A stretch of DNA of 6,864 bases from Elusimicrobia bacterium RIFCSPLOWO2_01_FULL_60_11. Its GTDB lineage: Bacteria; Elusimicrobiota; Elusimicrobia; 2-02-FULL-39-32. Location of the stretch: the NCBI GenBank assembly GCA_001800085.1, contig MGUS01000037.1:1-6864 (forward strand). Reading direction: 5' to 3'. The notes below the pieces were generated by a model that was not told the DNA's origin, did not search any database, and was given only the letters and a program-made list of their open reading frames with translations. Position 1 is the first letter of the stretch. Every line of letters starts with the position of its first letter. Shown here in pieces: positions 1 through 5,534 of this stretch. The translations under genes were made by a program, and so were the position numbers.

Positions 1-58
1 GGGTTTTAAACCCGCCCCTACGGGTCCCGGTCGGGCAGGCACAGGGGCCTGCCCCTAC
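1..58. repeat. REP-like tandem hairpin element, cut by the left edge
   Basis: Two GC-rich hairpin modules sit side by side, each ending in the same octamer GCCCCTAC (14-21 and 51-58). The first contains the inverted repeat GGGTTT/AAACCC (1-13, one-base loop). It looks like the right half of a longer palindrome whose left arm would lie outside the window. The second has perfect 8-nt arms, GGGCAGGC (33-40) and GCCTGCCC (47-54), around a 6-nt loop. Between them CGGG and CCCG (21-29) form a small palindrome. Repeated hairpins with a shared end in non-coding DNA are typical of REP/BIME-type extragenic elements. That this is a multicopy family is inferred, since only this copy is visible. It could also act as a transcription terminator or mRNA-end stabiliser for the leftward genes, although no T-tract follows. 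Confidence 0.6.
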
Positions 59-280
59 AAGGACGACAATTCATGAACATGGTTTGGCATAATGACCAAT
101 GTTTTTTAGGCGGGAATTATGGCTATACGGGCAGGAAATTTTTACGGTGAGGAAGGGGCGATACGGCGCATTTGTGGACGGGTGTCCGGAGGCCCTTTCG
201 GATGGACTCTCGCATGCCGGGGATAGAAAGGAGGTGGCGGGTTTCTTTAGTGGCGGTTATGGCGGTCATTTTTAAGTGAA
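59..280. other. Stretch with no supportable gene
   Basis: No conserved protein, RNA gene or clear terminator was recognised here. Two short overlapping plus-strand reading frames exist. One runs 99-275 (58 codons, ATG, no ribosome-binding site). The other runs 202-279 (25 codons, ATG, with GGAGG at 188-192 and 9 nt spacing), and its product would be a basic N-terminus followed by a short hydrophobic stretch, like a truncated signal or membrane segment. A strong Shine-Dalgarno-like string AAAGGAGGTGG (227-237) has only a 9-codon GTG frame behind it. These may be remnants of a decayed gene or chance. Small hairpins such as GGAC/GTCC (176-187) are too weak to call. Confidence 0.5.
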
Positions 281-403
281 TTATCTTATATTCGTTTTTA
301 ACTTCTTAATATCAATCAATGCATCTTGTGCAGAATCATCCTGAGGACCTATCTTTAAAACACTCACCGGTATAAAGTCATCCTCATTTTCTCTGATGGA
401 ATC
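281..403 (-). pseudogene. In-frame 40-codon tail behind the DUF2442 amber stop
   Basis: Reading on through the TAG stop of the DUF2442 gene (404-406) in the same frame gives 40 more sense codons before a TAA at 281-283. The peptide looks protein-like: acidic at first (ENEDDF), then PVSVLKIG, then an amphipathic lysine-rich end (DIKKLK). It has no ATG start in frame. The only standard-type start is a GTG at 365-367, which would give 28 residues. The DUF2442 domain already appears complete before the TAG, so this could be a C-terminal extension cut off by a nonsense change, a readthrough product, the remnant of another gene, or chance. Forty open codons alone are not strong evidence in AT-rich DNA. 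I recognise no family. Confidence 0.3.
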
Positions 404-676
404 CTATCTGATTTGAAGGGATGAATTGGAGGGGCCGAAAAGAAAACCATAGACGCTGAGGTCTTCATCAAGGTCAGGCCAATGGATTCCGTAGCCGGCA
501 GGAGATATCTCAAAGCGGTTGCGTTGTTTCTTCTTGGCGGAAAGAAGCCTTGGATACCATGCGACGGGAATGATCAGAATTCGTCCGTCACTCAAATGAA
601 CATGCATGGAGTTAGCTTGAAACTTGAGAGAAAGAATGGCAGGAAGCTTGATTTGCTCAGCGAGGGAAGTGTTCAT
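404..676 (-). CDS. DUF2442 domain protein, putative antitoxin-like partner
   Basis: This is a small 90-residue protein of the DUF2442 family. Family hallmarks are LSDGR (28-32), the PVAWYPRLL segment (37-45), Arg52 and the C-terminal GYGIHWPDLDEDLSVYGFL block (61-79), so the domain is full length. The ATG at 676 was chosen because TGAGG (686-690) lies 9 nt upstream. A longer frame from 745 would overlap the preceding gene by about 90 nt and adds residues not seen in the family. It overlaps the end of the DUF4160 gene by 20 nt, which suggests translational coupling. DUF2442 and DUF4160 genes often occur as a pair and are regarded as a putative toxin-antitoxin-type cassette. The biochemical role is not established and which partner is toxic is not clear. 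It is the only one of the eight genes ending in TAG, and an open frame continues beyond it. Base composition is more AT-rich than the housekeeping genes to its right, consistent with acquisition. Confidence 0.88.
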   Translation of the reverse strand: MNTSLAEQIKLPAILSLKFQANSMHVHLSDGRILIIPVAWYPRLLSAKKKQRNRFEISPAGYGIHWPDLDEDLSVYGFLFGPSNSSLQIR

Positions 677-893
677 TCCATTTGGCCTCAATCGTTCGTT
701 TTCTCTCTTTGATAATCGCCATGATATTCCGTAGCTGATTCGCATTCATGTTATAACTCCAGACGAGTTGACAGGACGGAACCCAGAATTTGGCCTCTCC
801 ACCGCCGCCCTTAACATGGATATGACAGGGTTCAAAACCTTCATTGCTGTAAAAAAAGAACCGGAATCCCCTCTCACGAAAAACATTTGGCAC
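657..893 (-). CDS. DUF4160 domain protein, putative toxin-antitoxin-type cassette member
   Basis: This 78-residue protein matches the DUF4160 family over its whole length. It has the N-terminal block FRERGFRFFFYSNEG (5-19), the histidine pair in PCHIHV (22-27), GEAKFW (32-37), a helical middle and the C-terminal WNEHF (72-76). The start is a GTG at 893, chosen because the family usually begins MPxVFR and an in-frame TGA stands two codons upstream. There is no Shine-Dalgarno sequence. A promoter-like pair lies just upstream, and the -10 is only 7 nt from the GTG, so the message may be leaderless. It is the first gene of a two-gene cassette with DUF2442 and lies 31 nt behind ilvE with no terminator hairpin between them. 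Function is unknown; the pair is only a predicted toxin-antitoxin-like module. A different frame over 746-928 encodes nothing recognisable. Confidence 0.88.
   Translation of the reverse strand: MPNVFRERGFRFFFYSNEGFEPCHIHVKGGGGEAKFWVPSCQLVWSYNMNANQLRNIMAIIKERKRTIEAKWNEHFPR
686..690 (-). promoter_or_regulatory. Ribosome binding site of the DUF2442 gene
   Basis: TGAGG on the minus strand lies 9 nt before the ATG at 676, inside the last codons of the DUF4160 gene. It decides the start in favour of 676 rather than the longer frame from 745. Confidence 0.6.
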
Positions 894-900
894 TGGTCAG

Positions 901-928
901 ATTTTATCATACTTTTCGACAAAATCAA
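901..928 (-). promoter_or_regulatory. Candidate promoter of the DUF4160-DUF2442 cassette
   Basis: Minus-strand TTGATT (923-928) and TAAAAT (901-906) are separated by 16 nt, a fair sigma-70-type match (4/6 and 5/6). The -35 element overlaps the ilvE stop codon. Transcription would start about at the GTG of the DUF4160 gene, 7 nt past the -10. A TATGAT at 906-911 is an alternative -10 but has no matching -35. The call is based on sequence alone. Confidence 0.45.
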
Positions 929-1809
929 CCCTTGCGGAAGGCTCCAATAGGCGTGCCCTCGCGGAGCGTGAGCTTGCGGAACTCCGAGATGAGGCGCTTG
1001 GTGATGGGTCCCGGCCGGCCGTCGCCGATGGGGCGGTTATCCAGGCGCGTGACGGGGATCACCTCGGCGGCGGTCCCGGTGAGGAAGGCCTCGGAGGATG
1101 TGTAGATGTCGTAGGGCGTGAAGATGCCTTCGCGCGCGGAGACCTTCAGCTTATGCGCGATCTCGAAGACCACGGCGCGCGTGATGCCGTCCAGCGCCCC
1201 CACCCAGCAGGGCGGGGTGAGCAGGGTCTGGTTCTTGACGATGAAGATGTTGTCCCCCGTGCACTCGGCCACATAGCCGTCCTTGGAGAGCATGATGGCT
1301 TCGGGCGTGTTGGCGCGGTTGGCCTCGATCTTGGCCATGATGTTGTTCAGGTAGTTGAGGGACTTGATCGCCGGATTCAGGGCTTCCGGGATATTCCTCT
1401 TGGTCGCCACGGTCACAAGGTCCAAACCCTTCGTGTAGGATTCTTCGGGATAGAGCGCGATCTTCCCCGCGATGATGATGACGCAGGCTTTGGGGCATTT
1501 CCGCGGGTCCAGCCCCAGGTCACCTTCGCCGCGGGTCACCACGAGGCGGATATAGGCGTCCTTCATCTTGTTCACCCGCAGGGTTTTGAGGACGGCTTCT
1601 TTCATCTCTTCTTGTGAGAGAGGAAGGGTCAAGGTGATGGCGCGAGCGGACGCCTGGAGGCGGCGCAGGTGCTCGTCCAGGCGGAACACGCGGCCGTTAT
1701 AGGCGCGGATGCCTTCGAACACCCCGTCCCCGTAAAGCAGGCCGTGGTCGAACACCGATATCTTGGCGTTCTCCTTCTCGTAAAATTTGCCGTCGATGTA
1801 GATCTTCAC
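925..1809 (-). CDS. ilvE: Branched-chain amino acid aminotransferase (class IV PLP enzyme)
   Basis: The protein would transfer the amino group between glutamate and the keto acids of valine, leucine and isoleucine, the last step of their synthesis and first of their breakdown, in the cytosol with pyridoxal phosphate. Its 294 residues are full length for the ilvE type of fold-class IV aminotransferases. Visible hallmarks are the N-terminal YIDGKF and DHGLLYGDGVFEGIRAY (21-37), Arg88 within AYIRLVVTRGEGDLGLDP, the Schiff-base lysine Lys149 in AIKSLNYLNNIMAKIEA, the ECTGDNIF block with Glu182, phosphate-binding GIT (208-210) and TGTAAEV (244-250). The start is GTG at 1809, only 15 nt behind lolD. 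Upstream there is a weak AAGG at a poor 13-nt distance and a perfect TATAAT 7 nt before the GTG. No other branched-chain pathway gene is nearby, so its place behind lolD looks incidental. A D-amino-acid or 4-amino-4-deoxychorismate lyase relative is less likely given the overall match. Confidence 0.9.
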   Translation of the reverse strand: MKIYIDGKFYEKENAKISVFDHGLLYGDGVFEGIRAYNGRVFRLDEHLRRLQASARAITLTLPLSQEEMKEAVLKTLRVNKMKDAYIRLVVTRGEGDLGLDPRKCPKACVIIIAGKIALYPEESYTKGLDLVTVATKRNIPEALNPAIKSLNYLNNIMAKIEANRANTPEAIMLSKDGYVAECTGDNIFIVKNQTLLTPPCWVGALDGITRAVVFEIAHKLKVSAREGIFTPYDIYTSSEAFLTGTAAEVIPVTRLDNRPIGDGRPGPITKRLISEFRKLTLREGTPIGAFRKG

Positions 1810-1816
1810 GATTTTT

Positions 1817-1822
1817 ATTATA
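1817..1822 (-). promoter_or_regulatory. TATAAT box 7 nt upstream of the ilvE start
   Basis: A perfect minus-strand TATAAT lies between the lolD stop and the ilvE GTG, with exactly 7 nt to the start codon. No acceptable -35 hexamer is seen at 16-18 nt. If used, transcription would begin at or beside the start codon and give a leaderless message. In an AT-rich gap it may also be chance. Confidence 0.35.
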
Positions 1823-1824
1823 CC

Positions 1825-2505
1825 TTATTTTTCCGCTATCCTGCCGTCGAGGATCCGCAGGGTGCGGTCGGCCGAACGGGCCAGGTCCGGGTTGTGGGTG
1901 GCCACGATCACGGCCGTGCCTTCCTGCCGCGCCATCTTCCAGATGAGCGCCCGGACCTCTTCCCCCCGCTCCAAGTCCAGGTTGCCCGTCGGCTCATCGC
2001 AGATGAGGAGGCGGGGGTGCGCGGTCATGGCGCGGGCGAGAGCGGCGCGCTGCTGTTCCCCCCCGGAGACCCGGGAAGGCAGGTGGCGGAGCCGGGACCC
2101 AAGCCCCACGGATTCCAGGATGCCGGCCGCCTCTTTGGACGCGTCCGAGGCGCTCATCCCCATGATCCTTAAAGGGAGAGCCGTGTTCTCCAAAAGAGAA
2201 AGTCCGGGCAGAAGGTAATGGAACTGAAAAAGAAATCCGACTTCGCGGTTGCGGACGGCGTCCTTTTCCGCTTCTTCGAGCCGCCGGGCGTCGCGGCCCA
2301 GCACTTCCAGCTCCCCCGATGTGCCGGAATCCATGAGTCCCAATATATGAAGGAGGGTCGACTTCCCCGCGCCCGAAGGTCCCATGAGCGCGACGGTCTC
2401 GCCTTTGCGGATCTCCAGGTCGATGCCTTTCAGCACTTCCAGTTTCTGGACCTCGTCCGAATAGGTCTTGGTGAGCCCGCGCGCGCGCACGACGGCGTCA
2501 ACCAT
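1825..2505 (-). CDS. lolD: Lipoprotein-releasing ABC transporter ATPase LolD
   Basis: This is the ATPase of the inner-membrane complex that extracts mature lipoproteins from the membrane and passes them to the periplasmic carrier. Its 226 residues are the usual length. Seen in order are the A-loop region near Tyr15, Walker A GPSGAGKST (42-50), Q-loop Gln94 in FLFQFHYLLP, the ABC signature VSGGEQQRAALARA (146-159), Walker B LLICDEPTGNLD (166-177) and switch His204. The FQFHYLLP and EPTGNLD wording is typical of the LolD/MacB/FtsE group, and the adjacent permease makes LolD the best choice. The ATG at 2505 overlaps the permease stop by 8 nt and has a good ribosome-binding site, so the two are translationally coupled. 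It ends in TAA, the only TAA among the eight called genes. Confidence 0.94.
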   Translation of the reverse strand: MVDAVVRARGLTKTYSDEVQKLEVLKGIDLEIRKGETVALMGPSGAGKSTLLHILGLMDSGTSGELEVLGRDARRLEEAEKDAVRNREVGFLFQFHYLLPGLSLLENTALPLRIMGMSASDASKEAAGILESVGLGSRLRHLPSRVSGGEQQRAALARAMTAHPRLLICDEPTGNLDLERGEEVRALIWKMARQEGTAVIVATHNPDLARSADRTLRILDGRIAEK

Positions 2506-3730
2506 AGCGGATGGCCTCCACGGGGTCCACCTTGGCGGCCTGGCGGGCCGGGTAGAGCGATGAGATCGAGGTGATGATGAACGCGCCCACGACCACCCAG
2601 GCCACGTCCGTCCATTGGGTCAGGATGGGCAGTTTATCCACATAGTAGACATCTTGAGGAAGCCGGATGAGCTGGGTGCGCTTCAAGATCTCGGAGATCA
2701 GGATGCCGAGCACGGTGCCCGCCGCGATCCCAGCCGTCCCCAGAATGGCGCCGGCCATGAAGAAGATCTTGCGGATGCTCCCCCGGCTGGCCCCAAGGGC
2801 ACGCAGGATGCCGATGTCCCGCGTTTTTTCGATGGACATGAGGATGAGGTTCGAGATGATGGTGAAACTGGCCACGAGCACGATCATGGTGAGGATGAGG
2901 GTCATGACGATCTTCTCGAGCTTCAAGGCCTGGAAAAGGTTGCGGTTCATGGACTGCCAGGAGCGGGCCCAGTATTTCATGCCGGCGGCGTCCGACACTT
3001 TGGACGAGATCCTTTCCGCGCGGGAGAGGTCGCGGGTCTTGACCCCTATGGCCGTGGCCCCTTTGACGGACATGAGGCGCCGGGCGTTCTCCAGGGACAC
3101 CATCGCCAGGTTGGAATCGTATTCATAGAATCCCGATTGGAATATGCCCCCCACTTTATAGGATTCCACTTTGGGAATCGCGCCCATCGCTCCCATCGGC
3201 GCGCTTTCGGAGGGAGAGAAGATGAGGAGGTCGCTCCCCAAAGAGACCCCCATGTTGCGCGCCAGTTCCCGCCCCAGGATGACGATCTTCTCCTGCGCGT
3301 TCTTCCCTTCCAGATCGCTCCAGGCGCCGGCGATCAGGGTTTTTTCGACGCCCGTCACTTTGAACTCTTCCTGCGGGAGGATCCCCCGCAGCACGATGCC
3401 CTGGGCGGCCTTCCCGCTCTTGGCCAGGGTCTGGCCGTAGATGAAGGGAGCGGAGGACTCCACGCCCGCCACGCCTTCCACCCTTGATTTCAAAATTTTT
3501 AGAGCGACGGCGCTCTCATTCTCGGTGCCGAAGAGCATGATGTGAGGCGATATCCCCAGGGTCTTTTCCTGGATGTCGGCGCGGAAGCCGTTCATCACCG
3601 AAAGCGTGACGATCAGGGCCGCCACGCCCAGGGTGACGCTCCCGATGGCGATGAGGGTGGTGAGCACCGCGAAAAGCCCGTGGCGCTTGGTCCTTAAATA
3701 GCGGAGGGAGATGGAGAGTTCGTAGGACAT
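2498..3730 (-). CDS. lolC: Lipoprotein-releasing ABC transporter permease LolC/LolE
   Basis: This is the membrane subunit of the lipoprotein-release transporter in the inner membrane, partner of LolD. The 410 residues fit LolC/LolE. The N-terminus ELSISLRYLRTKR precedes a first membrane segment (about 19-46) ending in LSVMNGFR. A large periplasmic domain follows (about 50-270) with SWQSMNRNLFQALKLEK at its end. Three more membrane segments lie at about 272-298, 324-347 and 375-394. The cytosolic coupling loop EKTRDIGILRALGAS (301-315) and the terminal SSLYPARQAAKVDPVEAIRYG (390-410) are FtsX-superfamily and LolC/E hallmarks. Only one permease gene is present, so it probably works as a homodimer, as in lineages with a single LolC/E-type (LolF) protein. 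The start at 3730 lies 7 nt behind lysS and has no Shine-Dalgarno sequence, so translation is probably coupled to lysS. Confidence 0.92.
   Translation of the reverse strand: MSYELSISLRYLRTKRHGLFAVLTTLIAIGSVTLGVAALIVTLSVMNGFRADIQEKTLGISPHIMLFGTENESAVALKILKSRVEGVAGVESSAPFIYGQTLAKSGKAAQGIVLRGILPQEEFKVTGVEKTLIAGAWSDLEGKNAQEKIVILGRELARNMGVSLGSDLLIFSPSESAPMGAMGAIPKVESYKVGGIFQSGFYEYDSNLAMVSLENARRLMSVKGATAIGVKTRDLSRAERISSKVSDAAGMKYWARSWQSMNRNLFQALKLEKIVMTLILTMIVLVASFTIISNLILMSIEKTRDIGILRALGASRGSIRKIFFMAGAILGTAGIAAGTVLGILISEILKRTQLIRLPQDVYYVDKLPILTQWTDVAWVVVGAFIITSISSLYPARQAAKVDPVEAIRYG
2515..2520 (-). promoter_or_regulatory. Ribosome binding site of lolD
   Basis: Minus-strand TGGAGG lies 9 nt before the lolD ATG, within the last codons of lolC. 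It is the best Shine-Dalgarno match in the main gene run, whose other visible starts mostly lack one. Confidence 0.65.
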
Positions 3731-3737
3731 GGGGCGC

Positions 3738-5132
3738 TCAGGATTCTTTCTTGAGCGTCGGGAAAAGGAGGACGTTGCGGATGGAGGTCTGGCCCGTGAA
3801 AAGCATCACGAGCCGGTCCACGCCGATGCCCAAGCCCCCCGCGGGCGGCATGCCGAACTCCAGGGAGTCGATGAAGGCCTCGTCGAGCCCCATGCCTTCG
3901 GCTTCTTCTTTTTCCGCCCCCGCCGTGCGCGTCTTGCGGTATTCGATGAGGCGTTTCCTTTGCTCTTCAGGGTCGTTCAGCTCCGAATAGGCGTTGGCGA
4001 TCTCGCCGCCGTCCACATAGAGCTCGAACCGCTCGGCGATGTCCTTCGAACCCGCCCGCAGCTTGGCGAGAGGCGAGAATTCGGCGGGAAAATCCGTCAC
4101 GAACGTGGGCTCGACCAGGTTCGGGGCGATCTTTTCATCGAAGACATGGTCGAATTCCTTGTGGACTCCCATGAAGGCGGTGTAGTCCTTGCCCGCGTAC
4201 TGCTTGAAAAGTTCGGAAATGGTCCTGCGCGCGAAAGGCGTGTTGCGGCACTTCTCGGACCCGGCCGCGCGGGCCGCGCCGGAGACGAGGAATTCCGTCA
4301 AGTCCATCATGGTCTCCATGTTGCCGTAGGCCTCATAGGCCTCGAGTATGGTGAACTCGGGATTGTGGAAGGTGTCGATGCCTTCATTGCGGAAGACCCG
4401 CCCGATCTCATACACCTTCTCAAACCCCCCCACCAGGCACCTTTTAAGGAAAAGTTCCGGGGCCACGCGGAGAAAGAAAGTCTGCTTCAAGGCATTGTGG
4501 AAGGTCTCGAACGGCCGCGCCACGGCCCCGCCCGGCACCTGCTGCATCATGGGCGTTTCCACTTCCATGTATCCCCGTTCGCCCAGAAGCGCGCGCAGGG
4601 TCTGGACGATGCGGCTGCGGGCCGTGAATACCGCCCTGGAATCCTCGTTGGAGATCAGATCGAGTTCCCGTTGGCGCGCGCGGGCTTCGGGGTCTTTCAA
4701 GCCGTGGAATTTTTCCGGCAGGGGCTTCAAGGCCTTGGAAAGCAGTTCGATCTTTTGCGCGCGGACGGAGACCTCCCCCGTTTTGGTCTTGAAGGCCAGG
4801 CCTTCGACGGCCAGCCAGTCGCCCAGGTCGAGATCTTTGGTGAATGAATCGAAAGCGGCGTCACCCAGAACGTCCTTGCGGACGTAGATCTGGATGCGGC
4901 CTTCGCCGTCCTGCAGGTGTGCGAAGCAGGCCTTGCCCATGTCGCGGCGGGTCATCATGCGCCCGGCGAAGCGGACGGTGTCCGGCGACTCCTGCGCGGG
5001 CGAGAGGCCGTCATAGCGTTCGTGCATTTTTGATGAGGAGAGGCGCCCGCTCAACAGTTCGGAGCGGGCGGGGTAAGGGTCGACGCCGGACGCGAGAAGC
5101 CGTTCAAGCTTCTCTTTGCGGGGTTCTTCCAT
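3738..5132 (-). CDS. lysS: Lysyl-tRNA synthetase, class II, compact form
   Basis: This enzyme charges tRNA-Lys with lysine in the cytosol. The N-terminal anticodon-binding OB fold (about 53-135) carries RRDMGKACFAHLQDGEGRIQ. The class II catalytic domain follows: motif 1 in GYMEVETPMMQQVPGGA (187-203), APELFLKRCLVGGFEKVYEI, motif 2 FRNEGIDTFHNPEFT (247-261), the lysine-pocket segment EIANAYSELNDP (377-388) and motif 3 GLGIGVDR (433-440). All catalytic motifs are intact, so it should be active. At 464 residues it is shorter than the roughly 490-505 of common bacterial enzymes. The loss lies between the LTE at 278-280 and EPTF at 341-344, where about 66 residues replace about 95. ATG 5132 lies 6 nt behind the receiver gene; no Shine-Dalgarno sequence is seen, suggesting coupling. 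EpmA-type paralogues are unlikely because the OB fold is present. Confidence 0.96.
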   Translation of the reverse strand: MEEPRKEKLERLLASGVDPYPARSELLSGRLSSSKMHERYDGLSPAQESPDTVRFAGRMMTRRDMGKACFAHLQDGEGRIQIYVRKDVLGDAAFDSFTKDLDLGDWLAVEGLAFKTKTGEVSVRAQKIELLSKALKPLPEKFHGLKDPEARARQRELDLISNEDSRAVFTARSRIVQTLRALLGERGYMEVETPMMQQVPGGAVARPFETFHNALKQTFFLRVAPELFLKRCLVGGFEKVYEIGRVFRNEGIDTFHNPEFTILEAYEAYGNMETMMDLTEFLVSGAARAAGSEKCRNTPFARRTISELFKQYAGKDYTAFMGVHKEFDHVFDEKIAPNLVEPTFVTDFPAEFSPLAKLRAGSKDIAERFELYVDGGEIANAYSELNDPEEQRKRLIEYRKTRTAGAEKEEAEGMGLDEAFIDSLEFGMPPAGGLGIGVDRLVMLFTGQTSIRNVLLFPTLKKES

Positions 5133-5138
5133 GAGAGG

Positions 5139-5510
5139 TCAGACTTTTAAGATTTCTCGGACTTTGTCGCGGAGCCCTTTGGGATCGAAGGGCTTTTCGA
5201 TGAAGGCCACGATGTTGGAGCCCAGGGCGAAGAGGTCGCGCATCTGGCCCTTGGCGGTGAGGATGATGACGGGGATGCTGCGGGTCTCGTCTTTTTCCTG
5301 GAGGCGGGTGTTGACCGTGTAGCCGTCGATCTCGGGCATCATGATGTCCAAGATGATCAGGTCGGGCTTTTCCCCTTCCACCTTCTCGAGACATTCCCGG
5401 CCGTTGCCCGCGGTCACGATGGCGTGGCCGTCTTTTTCCAGCATGAACTTGATGAGCTCGACGACGTCGTTCTCGTCGTCCACCACCATGACTTTTGGCA
5501 TGGGCGTCAT
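5139..5510 (-). CDS. Stand-alone response regulator receiver domain (CheY-like)
   Basis: This 123-residue protein consists of a single phospho-acceptor receiver domain without an output domain. Numbered from the first ATG it shows the acidic pair Asp11-Asp12 in VMVVDDE, phosphorylation site Asp55 in LIILDIMMPEIDGY, switch Thr85 in IILTAKG and Lys106 in FIEKPFDP, so all key residues of a phosphorylatable receiver are present. It would be phosphorylated by a histidine kinase and act through protein contacts in the cytosol; its kinase and target are not in the window. Two starts are possible, ATG 5510 and ATG 5501. The second gives MPKVMVVDDE, closer to typical receivers. Neither has a Shine-Dalgarno sequence, but each has a TANNNT box 7 nt upstream. 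It lies 24 nt behind the radical SAM gene and 6 nt ahead of lysS, so it may share their transcript. Confidence 0.94.
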   Translation of the reverse strand: MTPMPKVMVVDDENDVVELIKFMLEKDGHAIVTAGNGRECLEKVEGEKPDLIILDIMMPEIDGYTVNTRLQEKDETRSIPVIILTAKGQMRDLFALGSNIVAFIEKPFDPKGLRDKVREILKV

Positions 5511-5523
5511 TGTAACAATATTA
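5509..5523 (-). promoter_or_regulatory. TANNNT boxes upstream of the receiver gene
   Basis: Minus-strand TACAAT (5509-5514) lies 7 nt before the ATG at 5501, and TAATAT (5518-5523) lies 7 nt before the ATG at 5510. The overlapping CATAAT (5520-5525) is another possible -10. No good -35 is visible, and the short gap is AT-rich, so this is a tentative promoter for a leaderless receiver-lysS-lolCD message. Confidence 0.3.
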
Positions 5524-5534
5524 TGTCCGGCGGG

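Noticed and set aside
1..60. CRISPR array or tRNA at the left edge
   Set aside because: The repeats are two unlike hairpin modules sharing one end, not evenly spaced direct repeats with spacers, and no cloverleaf can be drawn.
677..745. Upstream extension of the DUF2442 gene to an ATG at 745
   Set aside because: The extra 23 residues would be read over the DUF4160 gene and do not match the family, whereas the ATG at 676 has a ribosome-binding site.
894..924. Transcription terminator between ilvE and the DUF4160 gene
   Set aside because: No inverted repeat followed by a T-tract is present in the 31-nt gap, so readthrough from ilvE is possible.
746..928. Minus-strand 60-codon frame overlapping DUF4160
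   Set aside because: It is in a different phase from the clearly conserved DUF4160 protein and shows no domain of its own.
2615..3487. Plus-strand open frame of 290 codons opposite lolC
   Set aside because: It is a shadow of the permease gene: biased Asp/Gly/His/Arg composition, no recognisable domain and no ribosome-binding context. The permease frame carries clear LolC/E hallmarks.
3729..4847. Long plus-strand open frame of 372 codons opposite lysS
   Set aside because: It lies fully antisense to a conserved LysRS with all motifs. Its rich Arg/Gly/Glu/His content is what GC-rich third positions on the other strand produce, and no family is recognisable.
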